Positions 44,271-54,628 of a DNA stretch of 64,000 nucleotides are shown one piece after another. The number at the start of each line of letters is the position of its first letter. The stretch's first letter is position 1. This DNA is from Hemerocallis citrina. Its lineage: Eukaryota > Streptophyta > Magnoliopsida > Asparagales > Asphodelaceae. The notes beneath the pieces are model-generated. The model ran no database searches and was not told where the DNA came from. It was given only the letters and a program-made list of their open reading frames with translations. The position numbers and the translations under genes were made by a program. The stretch is from NCBI GenBank assembly GCA_017893485.1, contig CM030363.1, forward strand, positions 170,053,456 to 170,117,455. Reading direction: 5' to 3'.

Positions 44271-45905
44271 ATTTAGGGTGATATCATTGTCCTAGGGCTA
44301 TCGACCATCAAGACATGTGTTTACTTTACTCCTAAGGAACTGTGGATGAGTCACTCCTTGTGTACCGTCGGGTCTTAACCGGTGTTAGTTAATCGAGGAC
44401 CGGAGTATGACGAAATCCAAGTTCAGGGCAGTAGCATGTGAATTTGTTCGTATTTCTTAGGTCTTGGATCGATAGGCCATGAAACAGATCCTTAGGAATT
44501 CTAGTAAGTCTAGATTGAGCAGCCTAGTAGAGTTATCTTGCGAAGTCTAACTTAAGACCTAGCATGTTGTGTTTATACTATTGTCATCTCTAGGATTGTT
44601 CAGGGTTAATGACATCCTTAGGGTAGTAACTTATGGCTATTACTACTTAACCTATATTTATTATCATTTTTTTGCCGAAGAGAAAGAGTTGGTGTTAAGG
44701 GTGATACCTTATGATCCGACCTGTCCTATAGGCCGACACTAGGCGATGTTATTGGGTTGTACCCTTTTTGTCAAAGGGATACAGTCTGTGCCTTCTCACG
44801 AGTTTGGAGCACGGGATCCGTATCTCGTCTGTTAATTTCTGAAGTGCCATGATAAGGGTAGGAGCAACTCCTGTCGGAGCTAGGGGATGGACCACGAAAC
44901 TCCGTCATGCCCTAGATCTAAGGACGAACAAGCAATAGACTATGGTCTGTCTAGGGGGCCACAGGTGATGCTTCGAGCTACCTATGCTTTCGGATACCTC
45001 AGGGTGGCCACGGGGGATGCTTCGAGAGCTAACCTATGCTATCGGATAACCCAAGGGTTCGTCAGATTTTTTAGTGAGGTCCGGTACGTCGGACAATAGT
45101 GGAAAATGGGGACACCACGATATGACTGTGAATGGCAAGATTAGACCATTTCAGAGCAACCTCATCAGTCACGTTGTAGCTTCAGAAACAAGTTGAGTAC
45201 AAGAGTAGAATTCATGGTGCGAGTTCAAATCCCTATATATGAAGAAACGGCTTTTTATGGGGCGCATGTGGTATGGAATACATACTGTTCCGGAGACTTG
45301 CTTGTATTAGAATAAGAGCATCCTTGCATTATTAATCTTGCATTAGAGTCTAAAGTCATAACATATACTGACACATCAAATATATATATACGTTTCTCTT
45401 TTCATCAATCTGTTTGCTATAGTTGAATTCGCTGCTTGTTATCAACCTTACAGCATCAGTATATGTACTGACGTCCCCACTTCAATAGGTATTGGATTGT
45501 AGAGGTATAGGTACAGGATTCAGGAGGACTCAAGGCAAGAGAAGCAAGGAGTCGAGGTCATTAAAGTTTTCTGCTGTAATATTGTGTAATTTATGTTGAT
45601 TACTATTTGTAATAATTGTTGTAAATTATTTAATTGTGGGAAAACATCCAAGTGAAATACCAAGTGCTGTTCTTTGTTCATTATACTCTGATGTAATTTA
45701 TTGAAAGTTGTAACACTTGGGATTGTAAAGGTATTATTATAACACTGTTATAATGTATTGCAATTTGTAACATTCGGACTTGTAATACATTTGTGTTGAA
45801 TAAAAAGTTTTAAATTTTTCTGTTTTTCTGTATATTGTGGCTAATTGAAGAAAAGATTCTGGCTTATGTCACGGTTTCCCAGCGTATGGAAATCGGGGTG
45901 TTACA

Positions 45906-47368
45906 TTTTTCTACTTTAATAATCCTCACTTTTATTTCTATATATATTACTTACCACTATGCCATTATTTGGTACTAGTTTTTACCATTTTAGTTTTACC
46001 ATTTTTAATGTTTTAAAACTTAACATATACTACTTCAACTTTACTATTTATAACACATACACATTTTTAATTAATTACCTTATTGTTTATACCTATTTCT
46101 ATATCTATCCTATATCCATTATTTCATTTTCTATATTATTAATGTTTACTATTAACTGTTTTGCTATCTTCTTATTACTATTTTGTATATATACTATATC
46201 TTTACATAAGTTAGCATTCTTGTATTTTTATACCACTTCACCTTATTTTATTTTATTGCTAACTCATCTTATATTTGGTGGCTACATGTAATATGACTTT
46301 TATTATTTGTACTTTTATTTACTATTTACATTTTATTTCTATGAAATTAATGTTTTACATTATCTCAATAATGTCTTGTTACTTTTACTTTTTATTTCTC
46401 CGTTGCTTATAGATTTCATATTTATAATATTGTTGCATTTACAATTAGTTATAATACTATTTGCTAGTTTGTTTCTCTACTTGACAATTTAATAATATTT
46501 TGATATATGCCAACCAGTATTCTATATATTTAATTTTTAAATTGTATATATAGTTATTGTATTTACTTTACGAATCATTTTATGATATTAACTTGATATA
46601 CAAAAATTAGTTTTATCTTATATTTTTTATACTTTTAATTAAATTTCATGCTCGTATATTTTTCAAACTTTTATCCAATAGTCTTCTCTTAAATTGCCAC
46701 TTCATTTTTATCTCGTAGTATATACTACTAGTTTAGTTTATGCTCTTAACCATTTTATCCCTCCCGTTTTCCTTTAATTAACTTCTCTTTCCTAATTTTT
46801 CAAATTCTTCTTAGCTACTGCTAACTATTTTAAAATTTTTATGATCTTCTCAATTATTTATCAGTTTGTTTTATGTCTCAATATTTTGTTATCATGCTGC
46901 TATCTTTATTATCATTACTTTTAGCTACCTAATATTCCTTTATGCCTTTAACCTATTCTCAAATTTTTCCTACTGCATTATAATTTATTTATAATATACC
47001 AATGCTTTTATCCACGTACACTCTTCTTCCTTCCTTATTTATTTCCATACTTCCATTTTATTTTACTCCTTTCATACTACTTCTTACTACTTTTATTATT
47101 TTGATTATTATAATCATTTTTAAGCATCTAATTTTTCTCTTTATTCTTACCAATTTACCTTGTTGTTTTCTAACACTCTCTTGTTTCAATCCTATTCACT
47201 TTGATACTCATAGTTTTCTTATATGAGTTTGCTTTGTTTTCCACACTACATATTTTTATACTACAACTATTTTCTTAGTATCAGCAGCTTTTCTATATAC
47301 AATAATGATTATTTTGGTGTGTACAAAATACAACTTTTACCCTAGTAAGTTCTGAGGACAGAACTATT
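45906..47368. other. Internal domain of the LARD-like element, right part
   Basis: Continues the T-rich, G-poor composition of the left part. ORFs such as 45959-46291 are strings of Leu, Ile, Tyr, Phe and Thr without any recognised motif. No gene is supported. Confidence 0.6.
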
Positions 47369-47383
47369 CAAAGGGGAGGAGAG
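47369..47383 (+). other. Polypurine tract of the LARD-like element
   Basis: caaaggggaggagag directly before the 3' LTR; it would prime plus-strand DNA synthesis. The preceding tctgaggacagaa resembles the conserved sequence before plant Gypsy purine tracts. Confidence 0.85.
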
Positions 47384-50300
47384 TGTAACACCCCGCAAAA
47401 TTAAGTGATGACAATTTTGCCTCGCATGTGTTACGCACGTGTATTTTTTACCCTTATAGGTAATATCTGTAACATATTTTAATATAAATATTCTCTACGT
47501 GTTTTGTATTTCAATTCTTATATATATTTTTCAAGTTAGATTATGTATTTGAATTTAAGTTTTAACTCAAATATCTAATATTCTATTTTTACGTGTATTG
47601 CATGTGTTTTCAATGTACGTGTCGATTATGTATATTCTACCGTTATGTGTAATATTATAAAATTTCTATGTATTTCAATTATTTATTTTTATAACTCGTT
47701 CGAATTCATTTTATAGATTGAAATTCATTTTTTTCTCATATTTTGACTCGAATTTATTTATACGTGCGATACACGTATTTTCTATGTATGTGTGGATTAC
47801 ATTGTTGTATATATAAAATTAATGAATTTTTTTTATGTTGTATTTCAAATATTTATAAACATTTCCCGTTGATAAAATCTATTTTGTATTTGAATATTTA
47901 TTTTTACATGCGATACACGTGTTTGCAGTGCACATGTTAGTTGTATTCTCTTTCAAAATAAAATTTATGGAGTGTGTGATTATTTTTATTTGTGCATGAA
48001 AACTCTAATTATAATTCAATTAAACTAGTTATATTAAATACATATTACATATTATGACATATGCATTTAATTTAAATAAAATTTATTAATGAATTGTGTG
48101 CACACACATAGCACGCACGTGCTCGTGCTTTCTCACCCTTGGTTGCTTGCCGGGATTGCCTGAGAGAGTGGGGGTGTGAGTAGGAGTTAGTGGGTAGTTA
48201 ATTGGGTTAGTGGGTAATTAGTTAATTCCCATTAATTAATCCCTTTTATGAACACCCCATCTTACTTCTAATTGGCAGAAAAACAAAACAAAAATGAGAA
48301 CAAGATTGGGCTTTGCTGTTGGCATTTCGAGAGTGAGAAATTTTTGGAGTGGAGGATTTTTGGGGCATTCACTAGGAGTTTCTACCACTAGGAATTCTCA
48401 TTTTGAGGTGGGTGTCTCTTTAATTTCTAATATAGTTATTTTGATGCATGAAATGGTTAGATAATTGCTTGGTATAATCTACAATGTGATTGGTGAATTA
48501 AATTGAGTAAGAATGCATGCTAGATTAAATTAATGAATAGTTGGAGATACAACATAGAAATTAATTTGTCATGCTTCTAAAATAAATATGCATAAGATTT
48601 CTTGTGTGTTAATATCATGTGGGGTTGCTCATGTACATTAATTCATGATTTGTGGTTCATGTTAAATTTTGCTACACCATGATTAAATTGTTTCTGTGAA
48701 ATTGAGTATGCATAGAAATTTGCAAAATTGAGAAGTTTATGTTAGAATTACATGTAAATTTGCAAGTGGATTGGGGGTATGGGGATTTTTCCTAATCTTA
48801 TAATAATTGGATGGGCATTCATGTTAGTTTTATGAATTTAAAACAAATTGTAGTCTAACTTGAATAAATGCGGAACAAGAGTGTAAAGGTTAAGATTACA
48901 TTATCTAAATTGATTTCATAAATTTCCATATTAAAATATATTAAATTAGAAAGATTTTTCGTTCTGGAAATTTTAAAGGTGCTGTGTATAGAAATGGTCA
49001 TGAAAATATTTAAAGAAGAAGAAAATTTGAATTATATGATTAGATTAAAAATAATCGAGAAACAAGAGAGTCGGTATAAAAATAATTTAATAGAGTTATG
49101 ATCAGAATTGGTGTTGGACTTCTTGGTCAGCACGTGAGTGAGGCGGGTCTTCGCGCCTCTGGTTGCACGCGGGTTCGAGTCGTGGGAGGTTCTTTTCCTT
49201 TTAAAAGTTTGATTTTCACACAATAGCCGTAGATTAAGTATATAAACAATTGGGGTGGATTTTCTTCACCAAAAGCCAGTTGGCTAGATGGTTGTTGGGT
49301 GCACTTTGGGTTGCGGTCTGGGTTGCTTTGCGCCTGGGTTCGAATCTGGTTGTGCATGGTTTGGTATTTTTTTTTTTAAATGGTTTTTCATGTTTTAAAA
49401 TTTGGGGAAAATTATAGAAATATTTTAGAATAATATTAGAATCATGGGAAATAATTCTACTCCATTATAAGTTATATTTGGGGATAATGTGAATAGCAAT
49501 TGATTTGAATAAGAGATAACTTATTTTTGAACCAGAATTTTATTATGAGATTTAAATTAAGGAGAAACTTTGGGGATTGAGTTGAATATAGAAATTGAAT
49601 TTGGAACTAAATAAATACTAATTTACATTTTGAATAAGAAGCAAGTTTTGATTTGTTTGACTAGAGGCATTTTAAAGAGTTTATCATTTGGATTAAACTC
49701 GAACTAGAGTTAATTTGAGTTGTTAAAGAATAAAGTTGGAAGTTAAATATTATATTGTTTAGCAAAAAAACCTATTGAATGTAATTACATCTTCTTTGGG
49801 AATCCTATGAGAAGATGGTGAATAAACCATCTATTTTACATAGAGAATGTTGATTTGAAATGTTGGATAAGACTATAAAACTAGTTATACCATTAACTGA
49901 GTTGTGTGAATAAAGGGATAATTGGATATGTGAATGAATGAAATTTCGAAATATGAATAATGAGGGGTATGGATAACCCATGATGTTGTGAACATACATT
50001 GTGTTGATACTAGAGGCTAAGTGAGACCCCGAAGTACCAGCAAAGTGATGAAAGTGATTATTGAAATTTAAGAAGTGGCCAGTATGGGCTATCATTCTCG
50101 GTTTGTTGTTTTAAGTCCGGTTGGAGGGTAAGCTATCTCTAGGTGGTATTACTATTCATGTTTAAACTTAAGGGTAGGCACTAGAAGAAGATGTGATGAA
50201 ACCTGGGCAAACGTAAGTGGGGCATTTCTATATAGTCCGGCGGTATACTTCATGACTATAGATTCAGTCAGGCAATGTACTCCAGGACTTTAATTGCCAT

Positions 50301-51061
50301 ACATCTAGTCGGGCGGTGTACTCCGGGACTGTGATGCGGAACGAGATGAGCCTCAATTTAATTCGGGATTATGAATGATCGGGCGGTGTACTCCGAGATC
50401 ATGAATAGTCGGACGGATGGGGGGCAGATCTCTGATATTCTGGGGCTATAGCGGCACTTTCAGAATGTCCTCATGAGGTGGATTCTGTATAGTCGGGTGG
50501 CGTACTCCGGGACTGGAATCCATACTTGTGGGATGTCTGAACCTTGTTTTGTTACCGAGTAGGATTTCATGATGAGGTATTGAACCCAATAATGTAGAGT
50601 ACGTAAGGGCTTGCCCTCGGACCTATGTAGTATGAGATGCATAGAATCCGAACAAGTACGCATTAATGTCATCGTAGTGTAATGTCTACATTAGACATTA
50701 AGACATCATACACTGACACGACTAGGATAGTCACTTTTCCTATTTGCATTCAAGTTTGTGGTTGCTAAATTAAAGAATCTCTATATTATAGCATTGCGTC
50801 AGTTGTATGCAACTGACGTGCCTAGAGTTTCCCAGTTGCAGGATTGGACTTGGCATGGGCTTGAAGCCACTATGATGAGTTATTACAAGATTGAAGAATT
50901 TTCATTGTAGATTGCATTGTATTCATTTAATTCCGCTGTGTTGTTGTAAAGAACATGTTGTAAATAAAAAGTTATAAATTCTTTGTAAATTTGTACGAAT
51001 TTGAAGTAAAAGATGCTATATTTGCTACGAATTACTTGTGTTTGGAATTCGGGGCGTTACA
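47384..51061 (+). repeat. 3' LTR of the LARD-like element
   Basis: Complete and uninterrupted, 3678 bp. It carries tRNA-like modules at 49110-49360 with box-B-like GGGTTCGAGTCG (49171-49182) and GGGTTCGAATC (49336-49346), a splice-donor-like GAG|GTGGGT at 48406-48413, and its own tandem array at 50225-50520. Confidence 0.88.
50225..50520. repeat. Tandem array gtcgggcggtgtactccggga in the LARD 3' LTR
   Basis: Units near 50231, 50307, 50378 and 50492, with one degenerate copy near 50270, share agtc(g/c)gg(c/t)ggtgtactcc. The corresponding place in the 5' LTR has the cagaattatcggg array instead. Confidence 0.78.
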
Positions 51062-51780
51062 CTGAACTTGTTGTTCGAGAGTTGTGGGAGGGGGTCGAGT
51101 GACGTGCCAAGCTCTTGCCTGTTAGCGGTTGCGGGTGCAGCTTCGAGAAACTTACTGTTCGGGTGATAGCGAGTTGTGGGAGCAGTTCGAGTGGCTAGCC
51201 GACCTCTGAACTTGCATGTTAGTGAGTTGTAGGAGTATCTTCGAGCCACGAAGTGGACTCCGAACTTTCCGTTTCGGTGATAGTGAGTTACAGGAGCATT
51301 CTAGTGGCAAGTCGAGCTCCGAACATGCATGTTAGTGAATTGTGGAAAGAACTTTTAGCCACGAAGTGGTCTCCAAACTTGCCATTTGGGAGATAGTGAC
51401 TTGTGAGAGCAGTTCGAGTGGCGAGCTGAACTCTGAACTGCTTGTTAGCGAGTTGCGGGAACAGCTTTGAGCCACAAAATGGACTCTAAACTTGCATTCA
51501 GGAGATAGCGAGTTGCAGAAGCAGTTCGAGTGCCTATCGAGCTCTGAAATTGTATGTTAATGAGTTGCGTGAGTAGCATCAAGCCACGAAGTAGATTTCG
51601 GACTTACCATTCTAGAGATAGCAAGTTGCGAGAGAAATTCTAGCGGCGAACCAAGCTCTGAACTTTCTTGTTAGCGAGTTATGGGAGCCGCTTGAGCCAC
51701 GAAGTGGACTCTGAACTTGACATCCTAAAGATAATGACTTTTTGGTGTAGCTCGAGAGAGGGACTGACCACCAAACTCAT
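51062..51780 (+). repeat. Tandem repeats of about 60 bp downstream of Tat integrase
   Basis: A pattern of gcgagttg(c/t)ggagcag, ttcgag(t/c)ggc/agccacgaagtgga and ctc(c/t)gaacttgc repeats about a dozen times, often alternating in a two-unit (about 120-bp) order. It continues from 31590-31741. Such arrays between pol and the 3' LTR are known in Tat elements and can seed satellites. Confidence 0.8.
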
Positions 51781-51944
51781 TGTTTGTATCAGGAAAGTAG
51801 CACACGAATTTGCTAAGGAAAATGAGGAACTTTATTAAGAGAATAAACCTAAGTGGCTGCCTTGGTAGTTTGCCTTTATTACATGCTCTGATCGTTATAA
51901 ATGTCGGTTTTCATTACAAATCTTGAAAAATCTAGCAGAGGTCG

Positions 51945-52900
51945 TTAAGCACCCTTGTTGAACTTCATCAAATGCTTGGCATTCCAAGTTTTTGATATCT
52001 TATTGCACCCTAGGTATTCAAGTTGGTAAACTCCTAGGCAGAATACTTTGGAGAGCTTGTAGGGTCCTTCCCTATTATGAGAGAGCTTTCCCTTCTTGCA
52101 TGGGTCAGAGATTTCAAGCTTTCTCAGGATGAGGTCCCCTTCTTTCAAGTTCGCCAGCCGAACCTTCTTTTTATAGTACTTCTCCACCCTTTGCTGGTAG
52201 ATCTATCTTTGTAGGGCGGATTTCTCCCGAACTTCTTCAACAAGATCAAGGTTGTCCTGGAGATCATTTGAGTTTTGTTCTTTTGAAAGAGAGGAGGCGA
52301 GGAGAGGGTAGTCCAACTTCTAAGGGGTTTAGAGATTCTGACCCGAAGGTGAGGTTGAATGGTGGCTCTCCTGTCGGTGTCTTCTTTGTGATCCGATAAG
52401 ACTAGAGTACACTTAGAATTTCGACGACCCATAGTCCTATTGGGGCTTCATCGAACCTTTTCTTGAAGTTAAGTTATTGAGGATCTTTCCGTTAGTGTTC
52501 TCAGCTTGATCATTGGTCTGAGGATGTGAAATGGAAGACAAAGGCGGTTCGGTCCCAAGATCGGAGTAGAAAGTGCAGAATTTCTTGGTAGTAAATTGGG
52601 TTCTATTTTCGGTGATGAGTATCTGGGGGATCCCAAATATGCATACAATGTTCTTCCAAGGAATCACTGAATCTTATGTTTGGTGATGGAGGACAACGAT
52701 TGTTCTTCGATCCACTTCGTGAATTACTCGATAGCCACTACCAAAAAGTTCCTCTATCCGGTGGCGAGGGGAAACGGCCTAAGTAAATCCATTCCCTACA
52801 TGGCAAAGGTGATCGGGCTTGCTATGGAACTAAGGTCGACCTAGGGTACATGCTTGACCAAGGAGAATTTATGACATAGGACGCATCGGCAAACATATTC
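51945..52900 (-). pseudogene. Integrase of the large Tat element, second Asp changed to Glu
   Basis: The C-terminal block (51945-52187) has KKKVRLANLKEGDLILRK and GPYKLSKVF, matching 577-764. The core at 52437-52667 has FGIPQILITENRTQF, where the catalytic Asp of ITDNGTQF is Glu20 and the Gly is Arg. It keeps the last Glu (residue 56, NDQAENTN, usual NGQAE) at the right spacing of 35. The first Asp region and the Cys-rich domain upstream (52670-52900) are in broken frames. It cannot be active as is. Confidence 0.8.
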
Positions 52901-53399
52901 TTGGGCATCATGGAGGAGTGATGGTCAATAGTACTCATGATTAAGAATTTTCCGAACAAGGGATCTCGCACCTATGTGGCCACCACCAACTCCTTCATGT
53001 ACTTCTCAGTGAGCATACTTGGCCTCCTCAGGGGAGAGGCACCGCAAGTAGGTTGGCCATCTATCAGAGTGTAGGATTTCTTGTACATGACTCATTCGAC
53101 AAGTGTGAATTTATCCGCTCTAACCCATATTTTTCTTGCTTCTTTAGGGGCTGTTTGAAGGATTCCCTTGTCGAGGAAGTCTAATAAGGGTTTCATCCAA
53201 TTATCTTCGGGTGTCTGGGGAGTGATGACAAAGAGCTATAAAGCTTCCTCTTCGATACCTGGCTTGAGTAGGACCTCAATAATCACTGTGTGGTCGAGTC
53301 CATTGAAGGAAGATGATTCTAGCTTAGAGAGGGCTTCTGCTTTTCTGTTTCCCTTGTGAGGGATGCATGTGACTTCAGCTTCTTGGAATGTAGCTATGA

Positions 53400-53700
53400 G
53401 TTCTTGACGCAAGCTAAGTACTTAACCATACGGTCATCCCTAGCTTCATATTCTCCTAGGATTTGATTCATACAAGCTAGGAGTCGCTGAAAACTTTGAC
53501 TTTTTAGGCCCATGCTTTCCGAGCTAAGAGGGAGTCGACAATCAGTGCCTCATACTCAGCTTCGTTGTTGGAGACTCAAAAATTCAGGCGAACTTATTAT
53601 TGGAGGATGAACTCGTCTGGATCGACCAGGATGACACCAGCCCCGATATCTTCAATGCAAGAGGAGCCATCAACATAGACACTCCAGATCAGAGGATCTC
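53400..53700 (-). pseudogene. Tat-type RNase H of the large element
   Basis: The minus translation reads VYVDGSS, GAGVILVDPDEF, NNEAEYEALI and KVFSDS with stops between. It lies between RT and integrase as in the first Tat element (4080-4320), and matches it motif for motif. Confidence 0.72.
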
Positions 53701-54187
53701 CGACCTCCTCCAGGTGTTCAATGATGATCCTCTCTACGATGAGTTTGGCTAAAGCATGGGATTTGATGGCCATCTTTGGTCGGTAGTTGATTTCATGTTG
53801 GCTTAACTCGATGAACCGCTTTATGTGTCACCCAGTGTTCTCCGGCTTGTGAAGTACTTGGTTGAGGGTTTGGTCAGTGAGGACCAAGATACAGTGTGCT
53901 TGGAAGTAACGGCGAAGCTTCCTGACAGCTGTAATCAGGGCATAATCCATCCTGTCCATCTTGGAATATCTAAGCTCGATGTCATGAAGTACCTTGCTCA
54001 CATAGTAGATCGGCTTCTGGACCTTGTCTTCCTCCCTTACTAAGACGACACTGAGGATCTAATTCGAAATGAACAGGTAGAGGTTGAGTACTTCCCCTGG
54101 CTCTGGCTTGCTTTGGAGTGAAGGGTTGGCGAGATACGCCTTGAGTTGTTTGAAGGCTCCCTATTGGGCTCCCCCTACTCAAACCAC

Positions 54188-54623
54188 TCAAATCCCTTTG
54201 ATCATGAGCTTAGAAGAAGGCGAGGCACTTCTTCCTAGATTTGGAGAGGAAATGTCCAATGGCAGCAAAACACCTCGTGAGTTCTGAATTTCTTTGATGT
54301 TGGACGGGGAAGGCAAGTTGAGTATGGCCTTGTTCTTTTCTGGATTGGCCTCAATTCCTTTATAGCTAACCATGAATCAAAAGAACTTCCCAGAGGAGAC
54401 CCTAAAGGTGCACTTCGAGGGGTTCTACCTCATATTGTATTTTCGGAGGACCTCAAAAGCTTCTTGGAGGACAACTACATGGTCTTTCTTTTGTAGACTT
54501 TTAACGAGCATGTCGTCAACATATACTTCCATATTTTGGCTGATCTGTTCCTTGAGGACTTTGATCACTGGCCGCTGATAGGTGGCTCAAGCGTTCTTTA
54601 GCCGAAGGGTATGACCTGATAGT
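54188..54623 (-). pseudogene. C-terminal half of Tat reverse transcriptase
   Basis: Contains TYQRPVIKVLKEQISQNMEV followed by the intact active site YVDDMLVKS, then LQEAFEVLRKYNMR, a stop, NPSKCTFRV, and MVSYKGIEANPEKNKAIL. PFG lies at the insertion side in a shifted frame. The N-terminal half is at 63591-63888, separated by the Tekay-like insertion. Confidence 0.85.
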
Positions 54624-54628
54624 AGAGG

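Larger units (their letters stand above)
40964..45905 (+). mobile_element. Solo LTR, 4.9 kb, with a long internal tandem array
   Basis: Starts TGTAATATCCCGG and ends ATCGGGGTGTTACA; flanked by TTTTT (40959-40963, 45906-45910). No primer site or coding domain lies inside. A TATA-like tcctatatcaagg is at 41667 and a CT-rich leader at 41625-41770. The duplication is low-complexity and so is weaker evidence than the termini. Confidence 0.75.
31742..51061 (+). mobile_element. Large non-coding LTR retrotransposon derivative (LARD-like) with nested insertions
   Basis: The 5' LTR is 31742-39384 (about 3.8 kb without insertions) and the 3' LTR 47384-51061 (3.7 kb). Both start TGTA(T/A)CACCCCGCAAAA and end ATTCGGGGCGTTACA. 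A worn primer site (39388-39404) and a clear polypurine tract (47369-47383) lie inside. The internal domain, after removing solo LTR 40964-45905, is about 3 kb with no gag or pol. Flanks are TCGAA and CTGAA, matching at three of five positions. It lies in the tandem repeats of the large Tat element. Confidence 0.85.

Noticed and set aside
40957..45912. TTTTT duplication as firm proof of insertion at 40964-45905
   Set aside because: A T-run is low in information. The call rests mainly on TGTAAT...GTTACA termini.
40189..47226. Several hydrophobic, membrane-like ORFs
   Set aside because: They arise from T-rich DNA (only Phe, Leu, Ile, Tyr, Ser); no signal-peptide plus domain structure and no start context.
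52145..52432. 95-codon minus-strand ORF
   Set aside because: Mostly out of frame with the integrase motifs that lie in the same DNA (TGEPPF, EVGLPS).
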